DNA of 9,180 nt, from the NCBI GenBank assembly GCA_016839865.1, contig JAEOTN010000050.1, forward strand, positions 1-9,180, read 5' to 3'. The DNA is from Promethearchaeota archaeon (lineage in GTDB: Archaea > Asgardarchaeota > Lokiarchaeia > Sigynarchaeales > MK-D1). Within the stretch, counting starts at the first letter, position 1. Every line of letters begins with the position of its first letter. The notes below the pieces were generated by a model. The model searched no databases. It was not told the DNA's origin and saw only the letters and a program-made list of their open reading frames with translations. Positions 1 through 7,409 of this stretch are shown piece after piece. The position numbers and the translations under genes were made by a program.

Positions 1-314
1 AATAATATTGCTGCAATGAAGCGAGTCCATGGAATAGATACAAATTTCGCTTCTGTTGTTATTGGTTCTCGATAGCTTTTGGAATTTTTATATGTCCATT
101 CTCCTTCGGATAAGATTTTTGGAGATAAGGAGAAGAACATTCCTGTCACTATTGCACCGAGAAGGAATATAAGAATTGCATAGAAGTACTGGCTGGTCTT
201 AGTAGCAAAGACCGCCATTGACACAGCCGTTGCAATGAACACAATTCCCAAGAAAAGATAAGTATATCTTCTGCGTTGATTTTTTGCACTAATCTGATTT
301 ATAGATTCAGTCAT
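1..314 (-). CDS. Multi-spanning membrane protein, unknown function, partial (C-terminus beyond left edge)
   Basis: I do not recognise this gene. The visible 104 residues start at the ATG at 314-312 and run off the left edge, so it is incomplete. Residues 1-17 are polar with an RRR cluster at 14-16. Two hydrophobic segments follow (about 18-37 and 43-63), then a polar stretch with GEWTY and YREP, and the start of a third segment from about residue 97. The positive charges before the first segment suggest a cytoplasmic N-terminus. The start is well supported: a GGAGGG Shine-Dalgarno at 326-321 lies 6 bases before the ATG, and the ATG shares one base with the TAA stop of the upstream gene (TAATG). 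This indicates translational coupling and one transcript, so the product probably works with, or anchors near, the surface protein encoded just upstream. No domain can be named from what is visible. Confidence 0.8.
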   Translation of the reverse strand, partial: MTESINQISAKNQRRRYTYLFLGIVFIATAVSMAVFATKTSQYFYAILIFLLGAIVTGMFFSLSPKILSEGEWTYKNSKSYREPITTEAKFVSIPWTRFIAAIL

Positions 315-1960
315 TATAATCCCTCCAGATAACCATAGTATTTTAGTAAATAGTATGGTAGTGTGTAACTGATTCCAATTCGTTCTTCTACATAATTTGG
401 GCTCCTTCTGATGAATCTCCAAATGTTATCTGTTGGACTATATGGATTTGAGTTCCAAATGAAAGTATCTACCCGATACATGGATACTGTTCTAGGTTTT
501 AGATATCTATCATCCAACATACCATCCATAAGTTCTCCAGGTAACCAGCGGAATATTTTACCTATTGGATTGTAGTCGAAGAAATTCTTCCACTTTTGGA
601 TTTTTGGATCTAATATCATCCATTCTCCACCTAGATCTTCCCTTCGCACCGATTTGTTTTCTCCACCATAACCATCGTCATAAATTGGATATGCTGTAAA
701 TTGGTATAATTGATCCAGCGTATCATGGAGAATTTCATTTAAATCCTCTTGACTGTATCGTGTACTATCGGTTGAACGCTTTGCATTAAATGCAAGGAAA
801 ACAGCATTTGTTTGGGCATTTCTCTGGTATCTAAATAGCTCAAAATCGCGTTCATGCGTCTTAATGAAACGATTGACCTGAGTTGTATCATCTTCTAAAA
901 GCACATAAGCCATAAGCATATCATGTGTAAATCCATTAGCATAATACTCGTCTACTGTGTTGCTCTCTCCAATATGCGGAGAATGGGGTTGATACATTTC
1001 GCGTGTACAATAATAATTATACAATTGAGCGTATCGATCATTATCGGGATATGCTAATGTTGCCATTTTCATTAGAACCATTTTCCATTCTCCAGTTAAC
1101 GTGAACATATTTTCAAGATGAGCTCCACACGGATTCCCGTCATGATGAACCTCTTGATACATGGAATCAATGAATCCGTTCGCGATTTGTCCAATTATTT
1201 TTCGAATGATATCTTGCACCCAGGGATCATCGCAAAGTTTCAATGCAGTAGCGAGTCCAAAGAAGTATCCTCCGAGCTCGTCTTTGCTAGTATAAGCTCG
1301 ACCTCTCCATTGACTGTAATCTTCCCCTCCCATTGCCCTTCCATCTGTCCCATTAAACATCTTGTAATGATCCCCGAACATCTGGGAATAATTCGCATCA
1401 TTAACGTGTTCAGGCATTGCATAGAACCGTGAGAGTGTTTGTCCCGGAAATTCAGGCCCTAATCCACCATTAGGAACTGCTATTAACAAAGACAAACCAG
1501 TTGCAAGTCTTTTAATGAGTGATAAGGATTCTGCTTTTTCAGTACTATTTGTAAGCGTACTATATCGAAGACATTCTGTAGCGAGAGACGCTCCTGTATA
1601 TAGTCCAGCATTATCAGTCAAGTGATATCTTCGAACTGTACCATCATTCCACCTATCACAATTGACAGATAAATTAATTGGAGTATGATAATTTGTACCA
1701 TTAGATTGTGGTAATTGCCGTAGTTGATAGGCATCTGCTAAATCATCCATCGCATCTAAATTGGCTGAAATTGTAGCCATCGAATTCCATTCATTGGGAT
1801 TATAGTAATTTAGTTCTCGAGAAAACGCGTGCGATGCTAAATCATTGAAGAAGAATCCGATAAATCCTCCAAATGCTCCAAATAAGACTAGAGGAATAAA
1901 TACAACTAGTGTTAAAATTGTGTATTTTACCTTGATTGTTTTTCGTTTGGTAATTTTCAC
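314..1960 (-). CDS. Membrane-anchored extracytoplasmic protein with helical-toroid-like domain, function unknown
   Basis: 548 residues. The basic N-terminus (KITKRKTIKVK) is followed by one hydrophobic segment (about 13-38), so the protein is probably anchored once with the remaining ~510 residues outside. The body is rich in Trp, Tyr, Asp and Asn. Spaced motifs recall (alpha/alpha)6-toroid proteins of carbohydrate-active type: DNAGLYTGAS (116-125), WRGRAYTSKDELGGYFFGLA (218-237), a helix then HHDGNPCG (272-279), NTVDEYY (334-340) and RYQRNAQTN (377-385). The family resemblance is by motif spacing only; no catalytic residues are assigned. Six N-X-S/T sequons (N87, N96, N138, N190, N203, N435) fit an archaeal surface glycoprotein. 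The start is GTG at 1960: an in-frame TAG lies upstream with no better start between, and the next Met is residue 61, past the anchor. The stop overlaps the start of the downstream membrane gene. A toroid glycosidase, lyase or epimerase is possible; a non-enzymatic role is not excluded. Confidence 0.75.
   Translation of the reverse strand: MKITKRKTIKVKYTILTLVVFIPLVLFGAFGGFIGFFFNDLASHAFSRELNYYNPNEWNSMATISANLDAMDDLADAYQLRQLPQSNGTNYHTPINLSVNCDRWNDGTVRRYHLTDNAGLYTGASLATECLRYSTLTNSTEKAESLSLIKRLATGLSLLIAVPNGGLGPEFPGQTLSRFYAMPEHVNDANYSQMFGDHYKMFNGTDGRAMGGEDYSQWRGRAYTSKDELGGYFFGLATALKLCDDPWVQDIIRKIIGQIANGFIDSMYQEVHHDGNPCGAHLENMFTLTGEWKMVLMKMATLAYPDNDRYAQLYNYYCTREMYQPHSPHIGESNTVDEYYANGFTHDMLMAYVLLEDDTTQVNRFIKTHERDFELFRYQRNAQTNAVFLAFNAKRSTDSTRYSQEDLNEILHDTLDQLYQFTAYPIYDDGYGGENKSVRREDLGGEWMILDPKIQKWKNFFDYNPIGKIFRWLPGELMDGMLDDRYLKPRTVSMYRVDTFIWNSNPYSPTDNIWRFIRRSPNYVEERIGISYTLPYYLLKYYGYLEGL
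321..326 (-). promoter_or_regulatory. Shine-Dalgarno site for the partial membrane protein
   Basis: GGAGGG on the minus strand lies inside the last codons of the 548-residue gene, 6 bases before the ATG at 314. It is the only canonical Shine-Dalgarno I found at a gene start here. Its position inside an operon contrasts with the leaderless-looking first genes. It fixes the start of the downstream gene. Confidence 0.75.
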
Positions 1961-1992
1961 GTTGATTACCCCGTATTTCCTTTCTTTGTTAT

Positions 1993-2030
1993 TCTATAAA
2001 TAATCATTGTCGTGCTTGATTGCTTATAAA
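1993..2030 (-). promoter_or_regulatory. Candidate TATA boxes for the surface-protein operon
   Basis: Two archaeal-type boxes lie on the minus strand upstream of the GTG at 1960: TTTATAAG (2030-2023) and TTTATAGA (2000-1993). With initiation about 30 bases downstream, the first gives a leader of roughly 40 bases and the second a leader of about 10 bases. A GGGG (1972-1969), 8 bases before the GTG, could serve as a weak Shine-Dalgarno only with the longer leader. Which box is used cannot be decided from sequence. The gap between this gene and the DUF362 gene (1961-2154) holds nothing else that I can support. Confidence 0.4.
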
Positions 2031-2130
2031 AGAATTAATGTGATTTTGATTGGAAAATAGCATAGATTCTTTCAACTACTTTATTCAAATCGAAATTCTT
2101 GTTAGCTGAAGAGTATTCATATTTGGTACC

Positions 2131-2154
2131 AAGAGAAATAAAAAATAGAGAAAT
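2131..2154 (-). terminator. T-rich terminator after the DUF362 gene
   Basis: Directly after the TAA stop of the DUF362 gene, the minus strand carries TTTCTCTATTTTTTATTTCT, a T/pyrimidine run without a GC-rich hairpin. This is the usual form of intrinsic terminators in archaea. It would separate the DUF362 transcript from the surface-protein operon downstream, which has its own TATA-like boxes. Confidence 0.5.
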
Positions 2155-3297
2155 TTAATGTTCAGAATTTTCTGAATTAGGAGGTTCAACGTTAATAATT
2201 TCATAATTCTGAGAACCCATACCCAATTCCGCACCATATTCGAATTGGATGTGTCCCTTAGTGTATTCGTGTAATCCTGTAAACTTGTTCTCACCTGACT
2301 TAAATCCTGTCTTCAATCGACTTGTGGCTAACCCTTCTTGCTTATTAACTGCATCATAACACGCTTTATCGACAGCCACAGGATCCTTAGAAACGAAAAT
2401 TCCGATGTCCTGTACGACTAGGGGTTCTGAAACGTTAAAACAATCACATTCAGGAGTTATATTGACTGCAAAATTGAAAAATCCGATTTTCCCCTTATGT
2501 TTTCTCCATAAACCATACGCATATTCAGTCATTCGTTCTGTAAATGGTCCAATATCTTCTGCCCAATCAAATTGAATGCAATGTTCTGGGCACACACCTA
2601 CACATGTCCCGCAGCCGATACATTTTTTTTCGTCTACCACGGATTTAGGAGAGAGGGTTATGGCATCCGCTGGGCAATACTTCACACATGTCCCACAAGC
2701 TGTACATTTCTCAGGATCTGATTTTGGGACTAATGCATGTTGTTCTTTCTTGCCTTGAACAGATCCACCCCCCATTCCTATGTTTTTAATTGCACCGCCG
2801 TATCCAGCCATCATATGGCCTTTGAAATGCGAGATTACTATAAGAGCATCAGCATGCACTAAATCACTTCCAATTTTTACACTTTTAAAATGTTTACCGT
2901 TAACCTCAAGAGCAACGTAATTCCTCCCTTTGAGGCCATCTGCAATTATTACGGGTGCTCCAACTGTTGCGGGAGTAAATCCATGAAGATAGGCATTTTG
3001 TAAATGGTCTGGAGAGTACCGTCTTGATCCCACATAGACAGTATTGCAATCAGTTAAAAACGGTTTACCACCTGCTTCTTTAATTTTATCTACAATTAAA
3101 CGGGCATACCAAGGTGGAATGAATGTATTATTCCCTAGTTCCCCAAAATGAACTTTTATGGCAACTAAATCACCTTTTTTGATCAACTTTGAGAAATCTG
3201 CAGCGTCCCAGAGTAGTCTAATCTTGTTTCGCATACTTGTCTCATAGCTATGCGCTTTTGCTTCAGTAAAAAATACCTTACTTACATTTTTCGACAT
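2155..3297 (-). CDS. DUF362 iron-sulfur protein with two 4Fe-4S motifs
   Basis: 380 residues, no signal peptide or membrane segment, so cytoplasmic. The DUF362 fold brackets a ferredoxin insert. The N-terminal half carries KGDLVAIKVHFGE (41-53), PFLTDCNTVYVG (79-90) and ISHFKGHMMAGYGGAIKNIG (155-174). Two consecutive CxxCxxCxxxCP motifs follow (C198/201/204/208 and C226/229/232/236), which should bind two 4Fe-4S clusters. After them come DIGIFVSKDPVAVDKACYDA (297-316), the usual DUF362 C-terminal signature, and extra cysteines at 240, 284 and 286. The family is widespread in archaea and anaerobic bacteria and is annotated as an uncharacterised Fe-S centre protein; electron transfer or redox catalysis is inferred, substrate unknown. 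The ATG at 3297 has no Shine-Dalgarno, but a TATA-like TATTAAAA 33 bases upstream allows a near-leaderless mRNA. The gene is divergent from the acyltransferase-like gene and shares its promoter region. Confidence 0.9.
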   Translation of the reverse strand: MSKNVSKVFFTEAKAHSYETSMRNKIRLLWDAADFSKLIKKGDLVAIKVHFGELGNNTFIPPWYARLIVDKIKEAGGKPFLTDCNTVYVGSRRYSPDHLQNAYLHGFTPATVGAPVIIADGLKGRNYVALEVNGKHFKSVKIGSDLVHADALIVISHFKGHMMAGYGGAIKNIGMGGGSVQGKKEQHALVPKSDPEKCTACGTCVKYCPADAITLSPKSVVDEKKCIGCGTCVGVCPEHCIQFDWAEDIGPFTERMTEYAYGLWRKHKGKIGFFNFAVNITPECDCFNVSEPLVVQDIGIFVSKDPVAVDKACYDAVNKQEGLATSRLKTGFKSGENKFTGLHEYTKGHIQFEYGAELGMGSQNYEIINVEPPNSENSEH

Positions 3298-3310
3298 TCT
3301 ACTACATAAT

Positions 3311-3338
3311 TAGATATCGAGTTTTTAATAGATATCGA
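3311..3338. repeat. 10-bp direct repeat in divergent promoter region, possible operator
   Basis: TAGATATCGA occurs at 3311-3320 and again, identical, at 3329-3338, separated by GTTTTTAA. The 18-base start-to-start spacing is a little under two helical turns. Each copy holds the palindrome GATATC. The pair brackets the candidate TATA box of the DUF362 gene and ends about 21 bases before the TATA box of the plus-strand gene. A regulator binding site acting on both genes is an inference; the repeat itself is directly visible. Confidence 0.5.
3323..3330 (-). promoter_or_regulatory. Candidate TATA box for the DUF362 gene
   Basis: On the minus strand TATTAAAA begins 33 bases before the ATG at 3297, placing initiation within a few bases of the start codon. 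There is no ribosome binding site between, which agrees with a leaderless or nearly leaderless transcript. The box lies between and partly within two copies of a 10-bp direct repeat, so it could be under repressor control. Confidence 0.4.
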
Positions 3339-3359
3339 TCTGGGTACTTGAATATCAGA

Positions 3360-3367
3360 TTTATATA
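3360..3367 (+). promoter_or_regulatory. TATA box for the acyltransferase-like gene, leaderless
   Basis: TTTATATA starts exactly 30 bases before the A of the ATG at 3390, the distance at which archaeal transcription normally begins. The transcript would therefore start at or next to the start codon, matching the absence of a Shine-Dalgarno. This box lies inside the N-terminal extension that a TTG start at 3348 would imply, so it argues for the ATG at 3390. Confidence 0.65.
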
Positions 3368-3389
3368 CCCAAAAAACAAAGTCAAATCC

Positions 3390-4775
3390 ATGGTGGAAAC
3401 TCATAAGCGATTGTTGTCGGTAGATATGATTCGGGGGTTTAGTATCTTCGGAGTATTGTTTATTCATCCAATTATCTATGGAACTTGGTTTACAGAAGCA
3501 AAAGCTTTAGAGATCGTTCCTTTCTACGTTATAATGCTATTTATTCCAATAATATTAATGGGAACATGGGGGGGAGGTTTTCCTATGATTTCTGCATTAA
3601 CTAATACTTATAATACTTACCATAGACTTGATAAAGGGCATTCATTCAAATCAATATTACGCCCAATACTGATTTTCAGCACTCTAATTATTATTATTGA
3701 TCCGATCAAAGCGTTTTTAGTTGGAAGAACATGGACGAATTCCTACCTACCAGGGATTAACTATTCAATTTACTCTCATTTACTTGAAAATCATTTTTTT
3801 GCATGGCCGGGTAGAGAAAAAATCTTCCAAATTGGCTCTCTTCCCGGAATTGGGCTAACAGGTTATATGACATGTTTAGTGATTTGGTTATTATTTAGGA
3901 AAGGTGGAAAGGAAAAACCAACACGAAATATCATAATCTTAGTGATAATCGGTGTAGTATTCTCAATCTTTGCGGAACCTTTGAATACTTGGTTAAATCC
4001 CTATGTTGTTCAACTGTTTCTTAATGGTTCTAACTCTATTGACTCAGGTTCTCCATTTTTAGGCGGATTGTTGATATTTCTTGCATATATTTGCCGGATT
4101 TTTATTGGTGCGCAACTCTCGTGGGTGCCGATGGGATGTTACGCATTTTTTGGAATTGCAGGAGGTATTTTACGAGCCCGTCGTGAACCCATGAAGAAAG
4201 TTCGTTTATTTGGACTAACTCTAGGATTTGGGTATATTATTGCGTTTATTGTGAGTGTTTTTTTTGCTGTACGAGGTGCAGGGGGGGATATTGAATCTGC
4301 ATTATTTGGAATCCTTGATTACGAGATATACCCTAAAGAACTCTTATTCTTCTCTCTAGGATGTATGTTATTATTATATGTTGGTTTAATGAAGCGATTT
4401 GAATATGCACCAGATAAAATTAAGGCAAAACGGGCAAAACGTATGCTATTCTTCCGCAGATTTGGTGTTGTTACCCTTACACTGTATTTTATTGAACCTT
4501 TATTCAACCATACGTTCGCATACTTGTTCCATATCGCTTTTACTGGCGTATCTGGTTACGCATTCAATGTTGCTGATGGATTCAACACAAACTTATGGGC
4601 GATATTATTGTTTTTTGTAACATTTGAGGGATTTTGGATATTGTTTGTCTGGTTATGGTCAAAAACTGGCTATAAATTTGGATTTGAATACTGGATAAAG
4701 AAAATTTCAGATCGGAAAAGAGAAATAAAATCCAAAAGATTAATTTTGGAAACTTATGAAGCTGAATCCACTTAA
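3390..4775 (+). CDS. Polytopic membrane acyltransferase-like protein (HGSNAT/DUF418 type)
   Basis: 461 residues from the ATG at 3390. The frame is open back to a TTG at 3348, but the TATA box at 3360-3367 falls inside that extension and the conserved N-terminus begins at RLLSVDMIRG. About ten to eleven hydrophobic segments are visible (roughly 14-31, 42-58, 88-105, 155-169, 180-196, 224-242, 248-261, 272-293, 316-334, 358-374, 400-423). The motif RLLSVDMIRGFSIFGVLFIH (residues 7-26), ending in a His in the first segment, is typical of the acyltransferase superfamily that includes heparan-alpha-glucosaminide N-acetyltransferase and the YeiB/DUF418 proteins. The C-terminal KFGFEYWIKK (429-438) resembles the end of DUF418. 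In HGSNAT an acetyl group from cytosolic acetyl-CoA crosses the membrane to a sugar amine; whether that reaction occurs here is inference. A GH3 glycosidase follows 53 bases downstream on the same strand, suggesting a glycan substrate. Confidence 0.7.
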   Translation: MVETHKRLLSVDMIRGFSIFGVLFIHPIIYGTWFTEAKALEIVPFYVIMLFIPIILMGTWGGGFPMISALTNTYNTYHRLDKGHSFKSILRPILIFSTLIIIIDPIKAFLVGRTWTNSYLPGINYSIYSHLLENHFFAWPGREKIFQIGSLPGIGLTGYMTCLVIWLLFRKGGKEKPTRNIIILVIIGVVFSIFAEPLNTWLNPYVVQLFLNGSNSIDSGSPFLGGLLIFLAYICRIFIGAQLSWVPMGCYAFFGIAGGILRARREPMKKVRLFGLTLGFGYIIAFIVSVFFAVRGAGGDIESALFGILDYEIYPKELLFFSLGCMLLLYVGLMKRFEYAPDKIKAKRAKRMLFFRRFGVVTLTLYFIEPLFNHTFAYLFHIAFTGVSGYAFNVADGFNTNLWAILLFFVTFEGFWILFVWLWSKTGYKFGFEYWIKKISDRKREIKSKRLILETYEAEST

Positions 4776-4780
4776 TTCAT

Positions 4781-4807
4781 CGCTCTCTTTCCTCCCCTTT
4801 TTTATTG
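4781..4807 (+). terminator. Pyrimidine/T-rich tract between acyltransferase-like and GH3 genes
   Basis: After the TAA at 4775 comes a pyrimidine run ending in six T residues (4798-4803), a plausible archaeal T-tract terminator for the upstream gene. The same TTTTTTATTG (4798-4807) starts 31 bases before the ATG of the GH3 gene and could instead, or also, act as a weak TATA box for a leaderless GH3 transcript. Sequence alone does not separate the two readings, nor does it exclude read-through as one operon. Confidence 0.35.
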
Positions 4808-4828
4808 TTCCGTAGCTATTAGTGTGGT

Positions 4829-6970
4829 ATGGAAAATGAGTTTCCTCTTTATTTGGATACTGCATTATCATTTGAAGAAAGAGCTAAAGATCTTGTCTCG
4901 CGAATGACATTAGAGGAGAAAATATCTCAAATGGTTCATTTCTCATCAAAGATCGAGCGCTTGGGTATCCACAAATACAATTGGTGGTCAGAATGCTTAC
5001 ATGGAGTAATGACTAAAAAGAAAGCAACAATCTTCCCTCAAGCTATAGGGTTAGCTGCAATGTTCAATCAAGACCTTCACTTTGATATAGCATCTGCAAT
5101 TTCTGACGAAGCTCGAGCAATTAACAACACATTTTATCCCTATGATAGCCCATTTACTGGTGGATTAACGTTTTGGAGTCCAAATGTGAACTTATTTAGA
5201 GACCCACGATGGGGAAGAGGTCAAGAAACTTATGGAGAAGATCCTTACTTATCCGGTAGATTAGGTATAGCTTTTGTTAAGGGACTTCAAGGTAACGACT
5301 CAAAATACTTCAAATTAATTGCAACACCTAAACATTTCGCTGCAGGGAGTGGTCCAGAGCAAGACCGGCACAAATTCAATGCGATGATGTCAAATAAAGA
5401 TTTATACGAATCCTACCTGCTACAATTCCGGGATTGTATTGTCGAAGGAAAGGCATACTCTATCATGGGTGCTTATAATCGTCTAAATGGTGAGCCATGT
5501 TGTGCAAGTCCGACCTTACAGAGAATTTTAAGAATCGAATGGGGGTTTAACGGATATATGGTCTCAGATTGTGGTGCAATTCGAAATATATTCAAAGACC
5601 ACAAATACGCTAAAACTGGTGCAGAAGCTGCCGCTTTAGCTGTTAGAAATGGATGTGAATTAAATTGTGGTATCACTTACCGATTATCTCTCAAAAAAGC
5701 AGTGGAACAGAATCTCATAACCGAAGAAGAGATTGATCAAGTTGTAACGAAATTATTTGTCGCTCGAATGAAACTGGGTCAGTTCGATCCTCCCGAGATG
5801 GTGCGGTATCGATCTATCCCTTATGAAGTTGTCAATAGTGAAAAACATCAAAAGTTAGCCATAAAATCTGTTAGACAGTCAATAGTCCTACTAAAGAATT
5901 CAAAAAAAACTCTGCCATTGAATAAAAACTTGAAGAAAATTGCAGTTATTGGTCCAAACGCAATTACGAAAAAAGAGTTATTGGGTAATTACATCAAAAA
6001 ATCATTCGAGATAACCTCAATTCTCAAAGGTATCAGATCTGCAGTCAGTAAAGAAACAGGTGTGAAATATTCATGGGGTTGCTTCAGAAAACGAAGAAGT
6101 AGATTGGGAGAATTTCTCGCTAAGAGAATTGTGAAAGATAGTGATGTAGTTATTATGGTTATGGGTCTTGGGCAAGAATTTGAGAGTGAAGAGAAAAGAG
6201 GAGGTTTAAATGCAGATCGAGAAACATTAGAACTTCCAGACCATCAAATTGAATTTATGAAGATGATTCATGATTTTGTAAAACCTATAGTCTTAGTGGT
6301 AACAAACGGATCTCCCCTTGCTTTGAACTGGGCTCAGCACAATGTCGATGCAATTGTTGAAGCTTGGTATCCCGGGGAGAAAGGAGGGATTGGTGTTGCA
6401 GATGTATTATTTGGGGATTACAATCCCGCTGGAAGACTTCCTATAACAGTGCCAAAATCCGTAGATGATATTCCTCCTATTGAAGATTATCGAATGGAAG
6501 GACGAACGTATAGGTACATGAAAAAAAATCCCCTCTATCCATTTGGATATGGATTAAGTTATACAGAATTCGAGTATAGAAATTTCTCCATTAACTCGAA
6601 CGAGATTGAGGTAACAGATCCTTTGATTCTATCAGTAGAGGTAAAAAACGTGGGCAATGTGAAAGGAGATGAAGTAGTTCAAGTTTACATTCAAGATTTA
6701 GAAGCGTCCATAAAGGTTCCTAGATGGTCTTTACAGGGATTCCAACGAATTCCGCTTGAGCCCAATCAGTCCGAAACCATTCAATTCAAAATCAAACCTA
6801 GGCAACTAGCAATTATTAATGAGGAAGGAAAACGAGTGTTAGAGCCCGGATCGTTCAGAGTATATATTGGAGGTTCCCAACCTGATGAAGTAAGTGAACG
6901 ATTGATAGGGAAGAAAGCGTTATTCAAAAATTTTGAAGTAGTAGGTAAATCTACTGAATTAGTATATTAA
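4829..6970 (+). CDS. Glycoside hydrolase family 3, beta-xylosidase type
   Basis: 713 residues, the family's usual length, retaining hydrolysis of terminal beta-linked sugars. There is no signal peptide, so it probably acts in the cytoplasm on imported oligosaccharides. Domains in order: (beta/alpha)8 barrel (about 15-320) with NWWSECLHGV (51-60), FWSPNVNLFRDPRWGRGQET (115-134), TPKHFAAGSGPEQDRHKFNA (166-185) and the nucleophile motif GYMVSDCGA with D247; then the alpha/beta sandwich (about 345-575) with an acid/base Glu in FESEE (451-455, probably E454) ahead of DRETLELP; then a fibronectin III-like domain (about 597-680, DEVVQVYIQD). The ECLHG motif is the form seen in beta-xylosidases and related arabinofuranosidases rather than classical beta-glucosidases, so xylosidase is the best guess; substrate is unproven. 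The ATG at 4829 leads directly into the conserved N-terminus. It follows the membrane acyltransferase-like gene by 53 bases and converges on the DUF3795 gene with overlapping stop codons. Confidence 0.92.
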   Translation: MENEFPLYLDTALSFEERAKDLVSRMTLEEKISQMVHFSSKIERLGIHKYNWWSECLHGVMTKKKATIFPQAIGLAAMFNQDLHFDIASAISDEARAINNTFYPYDSPFTGGLTFWSPNVNLFRDPRWGRGQETYGEDPYLSGRLGIAFVKGLQGNDSKYFKLIATPKHFAAGSGPEQDRHKFNAMMSNKDLYESYLLQFRDCIVEGKAYSIMGAYNRLNGEPCCASPTLQRILRIEWGFNGYMVSDCGAIRNIFKDHKYAKTGAEAAALAVRNGCELNCGITYRLSLKKAVEQNLITEEEIDQVVTKLFVARMKLGQFDPPEMVRYRSIPYEVVNSEKHQKLAIKSVRQSIVLLKNSKKTLPLNKNLKKIAVIGPNAITKKELLGNYIKKSFEITSILKGIRSAVSKETGVKYSWGCFRKRRSRLGEFLAKRIVKDSDVVIMVMGLGQEFESEEKRGGLNADRETLELPDHQIEFMKMIHDFVKPIVLVVTNGSPLALNWAQHNVDAIVEAWYPGEKGGIGVADVLFGDYNPAGRLPITVPKSVDDIPPIEDYRMEGRTYRYMKKNPLYPFGYGLSYTEFEYRNFSINSNEIEVTDPLILSVEVKNVGNVKGDEVVQVYIQDLEASIKVPRWSLQGFQRIPLEPNQSETIQFKIKPRQLAIINEEGKRVLEPGSFRVYIGGSQPDEVSERLIGKKALFKNFEVVGKSTELVY

Positions 6971-7386
6971 TTCCAATTCTTCATTTTTCCATTTTTCTGT
7001 AATCTTTCTAAAATAAATGGCATAGAAGCGAATTGAGCCATTCCATGCTTATATTCTTCTTCCGTTAACTCCAAAGTCTTTGGTAAACAGAAGATGATAT
7101 TCCCTTCTTTGGAACCCATCAATTTTCGAACTTTATCACAATGGAAATCATCACAATCCATGCAAAATTCCAATCCTTTTTCTTTTGCACAAGGACGTGC
7201 TTGGCATTGTTTATCAGCTAACCTCCCGTCCGCTTTACACCCATCACATCGAACATTTTCAGGAGAATAAGCCTCATGTCCAAAGTATTTCTTCCATATT
7301 TCCACTAATTTCGTTCTTTCTTCAATATCATCAGATTGGGCAGGACAGATAACACAATTATACCCACAATATCCTCGTTCTTGCAT
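6967..7386 (-). CDS. DUF3795 cysteine-rich protein
   Basis: 139 residues, cytoplasmic, no membrane segment. Eleven cysteines are present: C7, C11 and C14 (CGYNCVICPA, the DUF3795 N-terminal signature), C47/C50 (CDGC), C61, C66, C75/C78 (CMDC), C83 and C100. The CxxC pairs suggest zinc or iron-sulfur binding; the family has no established function. The C-terminal third (about 105-139) is helical and charged without cysteines. The ATG at 7386 has no Shine-Dalgarno but lies 31 bases from a strong TATA box, so the message is probably leaderless. It follows the copper ATPase gene on the same strand after 64 bases with its own promoter. Its TAA stop shares TTAA with the stop of the convergent GH3 gene, so its transcript must run into the antisense of GH3 before ending. 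A metal-related role beside the ATPase is only suggestive. Confidence 0.85.
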   Translation of the reverse strand: MQERGYCGYNCVICPAQSDDIEERTKLVEIWKKYFGHEAYSPENVRCDGCKADGRLADKQCQARPCAKEKGLEFCMDCDDFHCDKVRKLMGSKEGNIIFCLPKTLELTEEEYKHGMAQFASMPFILERLQKNGKMKNWN

Positions 7387-7409
7387 AAGGATGATTAGAG
7401 AAAAAAATA

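Noticed and set aside
1118..1432. Plus-strand open frame of about 104 codons
   Set aside because: It lies wholly antisense to the 548-residue surface-protein gene, has no recognisable domain, and the opposite frame is clearly coding.
1961..2154. Possible small gene or RNA in the gap between the surface-protein and DUF362 genes
   Set aside because: No convincing open frame, fold or conserved RNA signature is visible; only TATA-like boxes and a T-rich tract are supported.
2576..2758. Plus-strand frame with Cys/His-rich translation
   Set aside because: It is the antisense reading of the two 4Fe-4S motifs of the DUF362 gene; the repeated pattern comes from those codons.
3348..3389. Upstream TTG start adding 14 residues to the acyltransferase-like protein
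   Set aside because: A strong TATA box lies within this stretch exactly 30 bases before the ATG at 3390, and the conserved motif begins just after that ATG.
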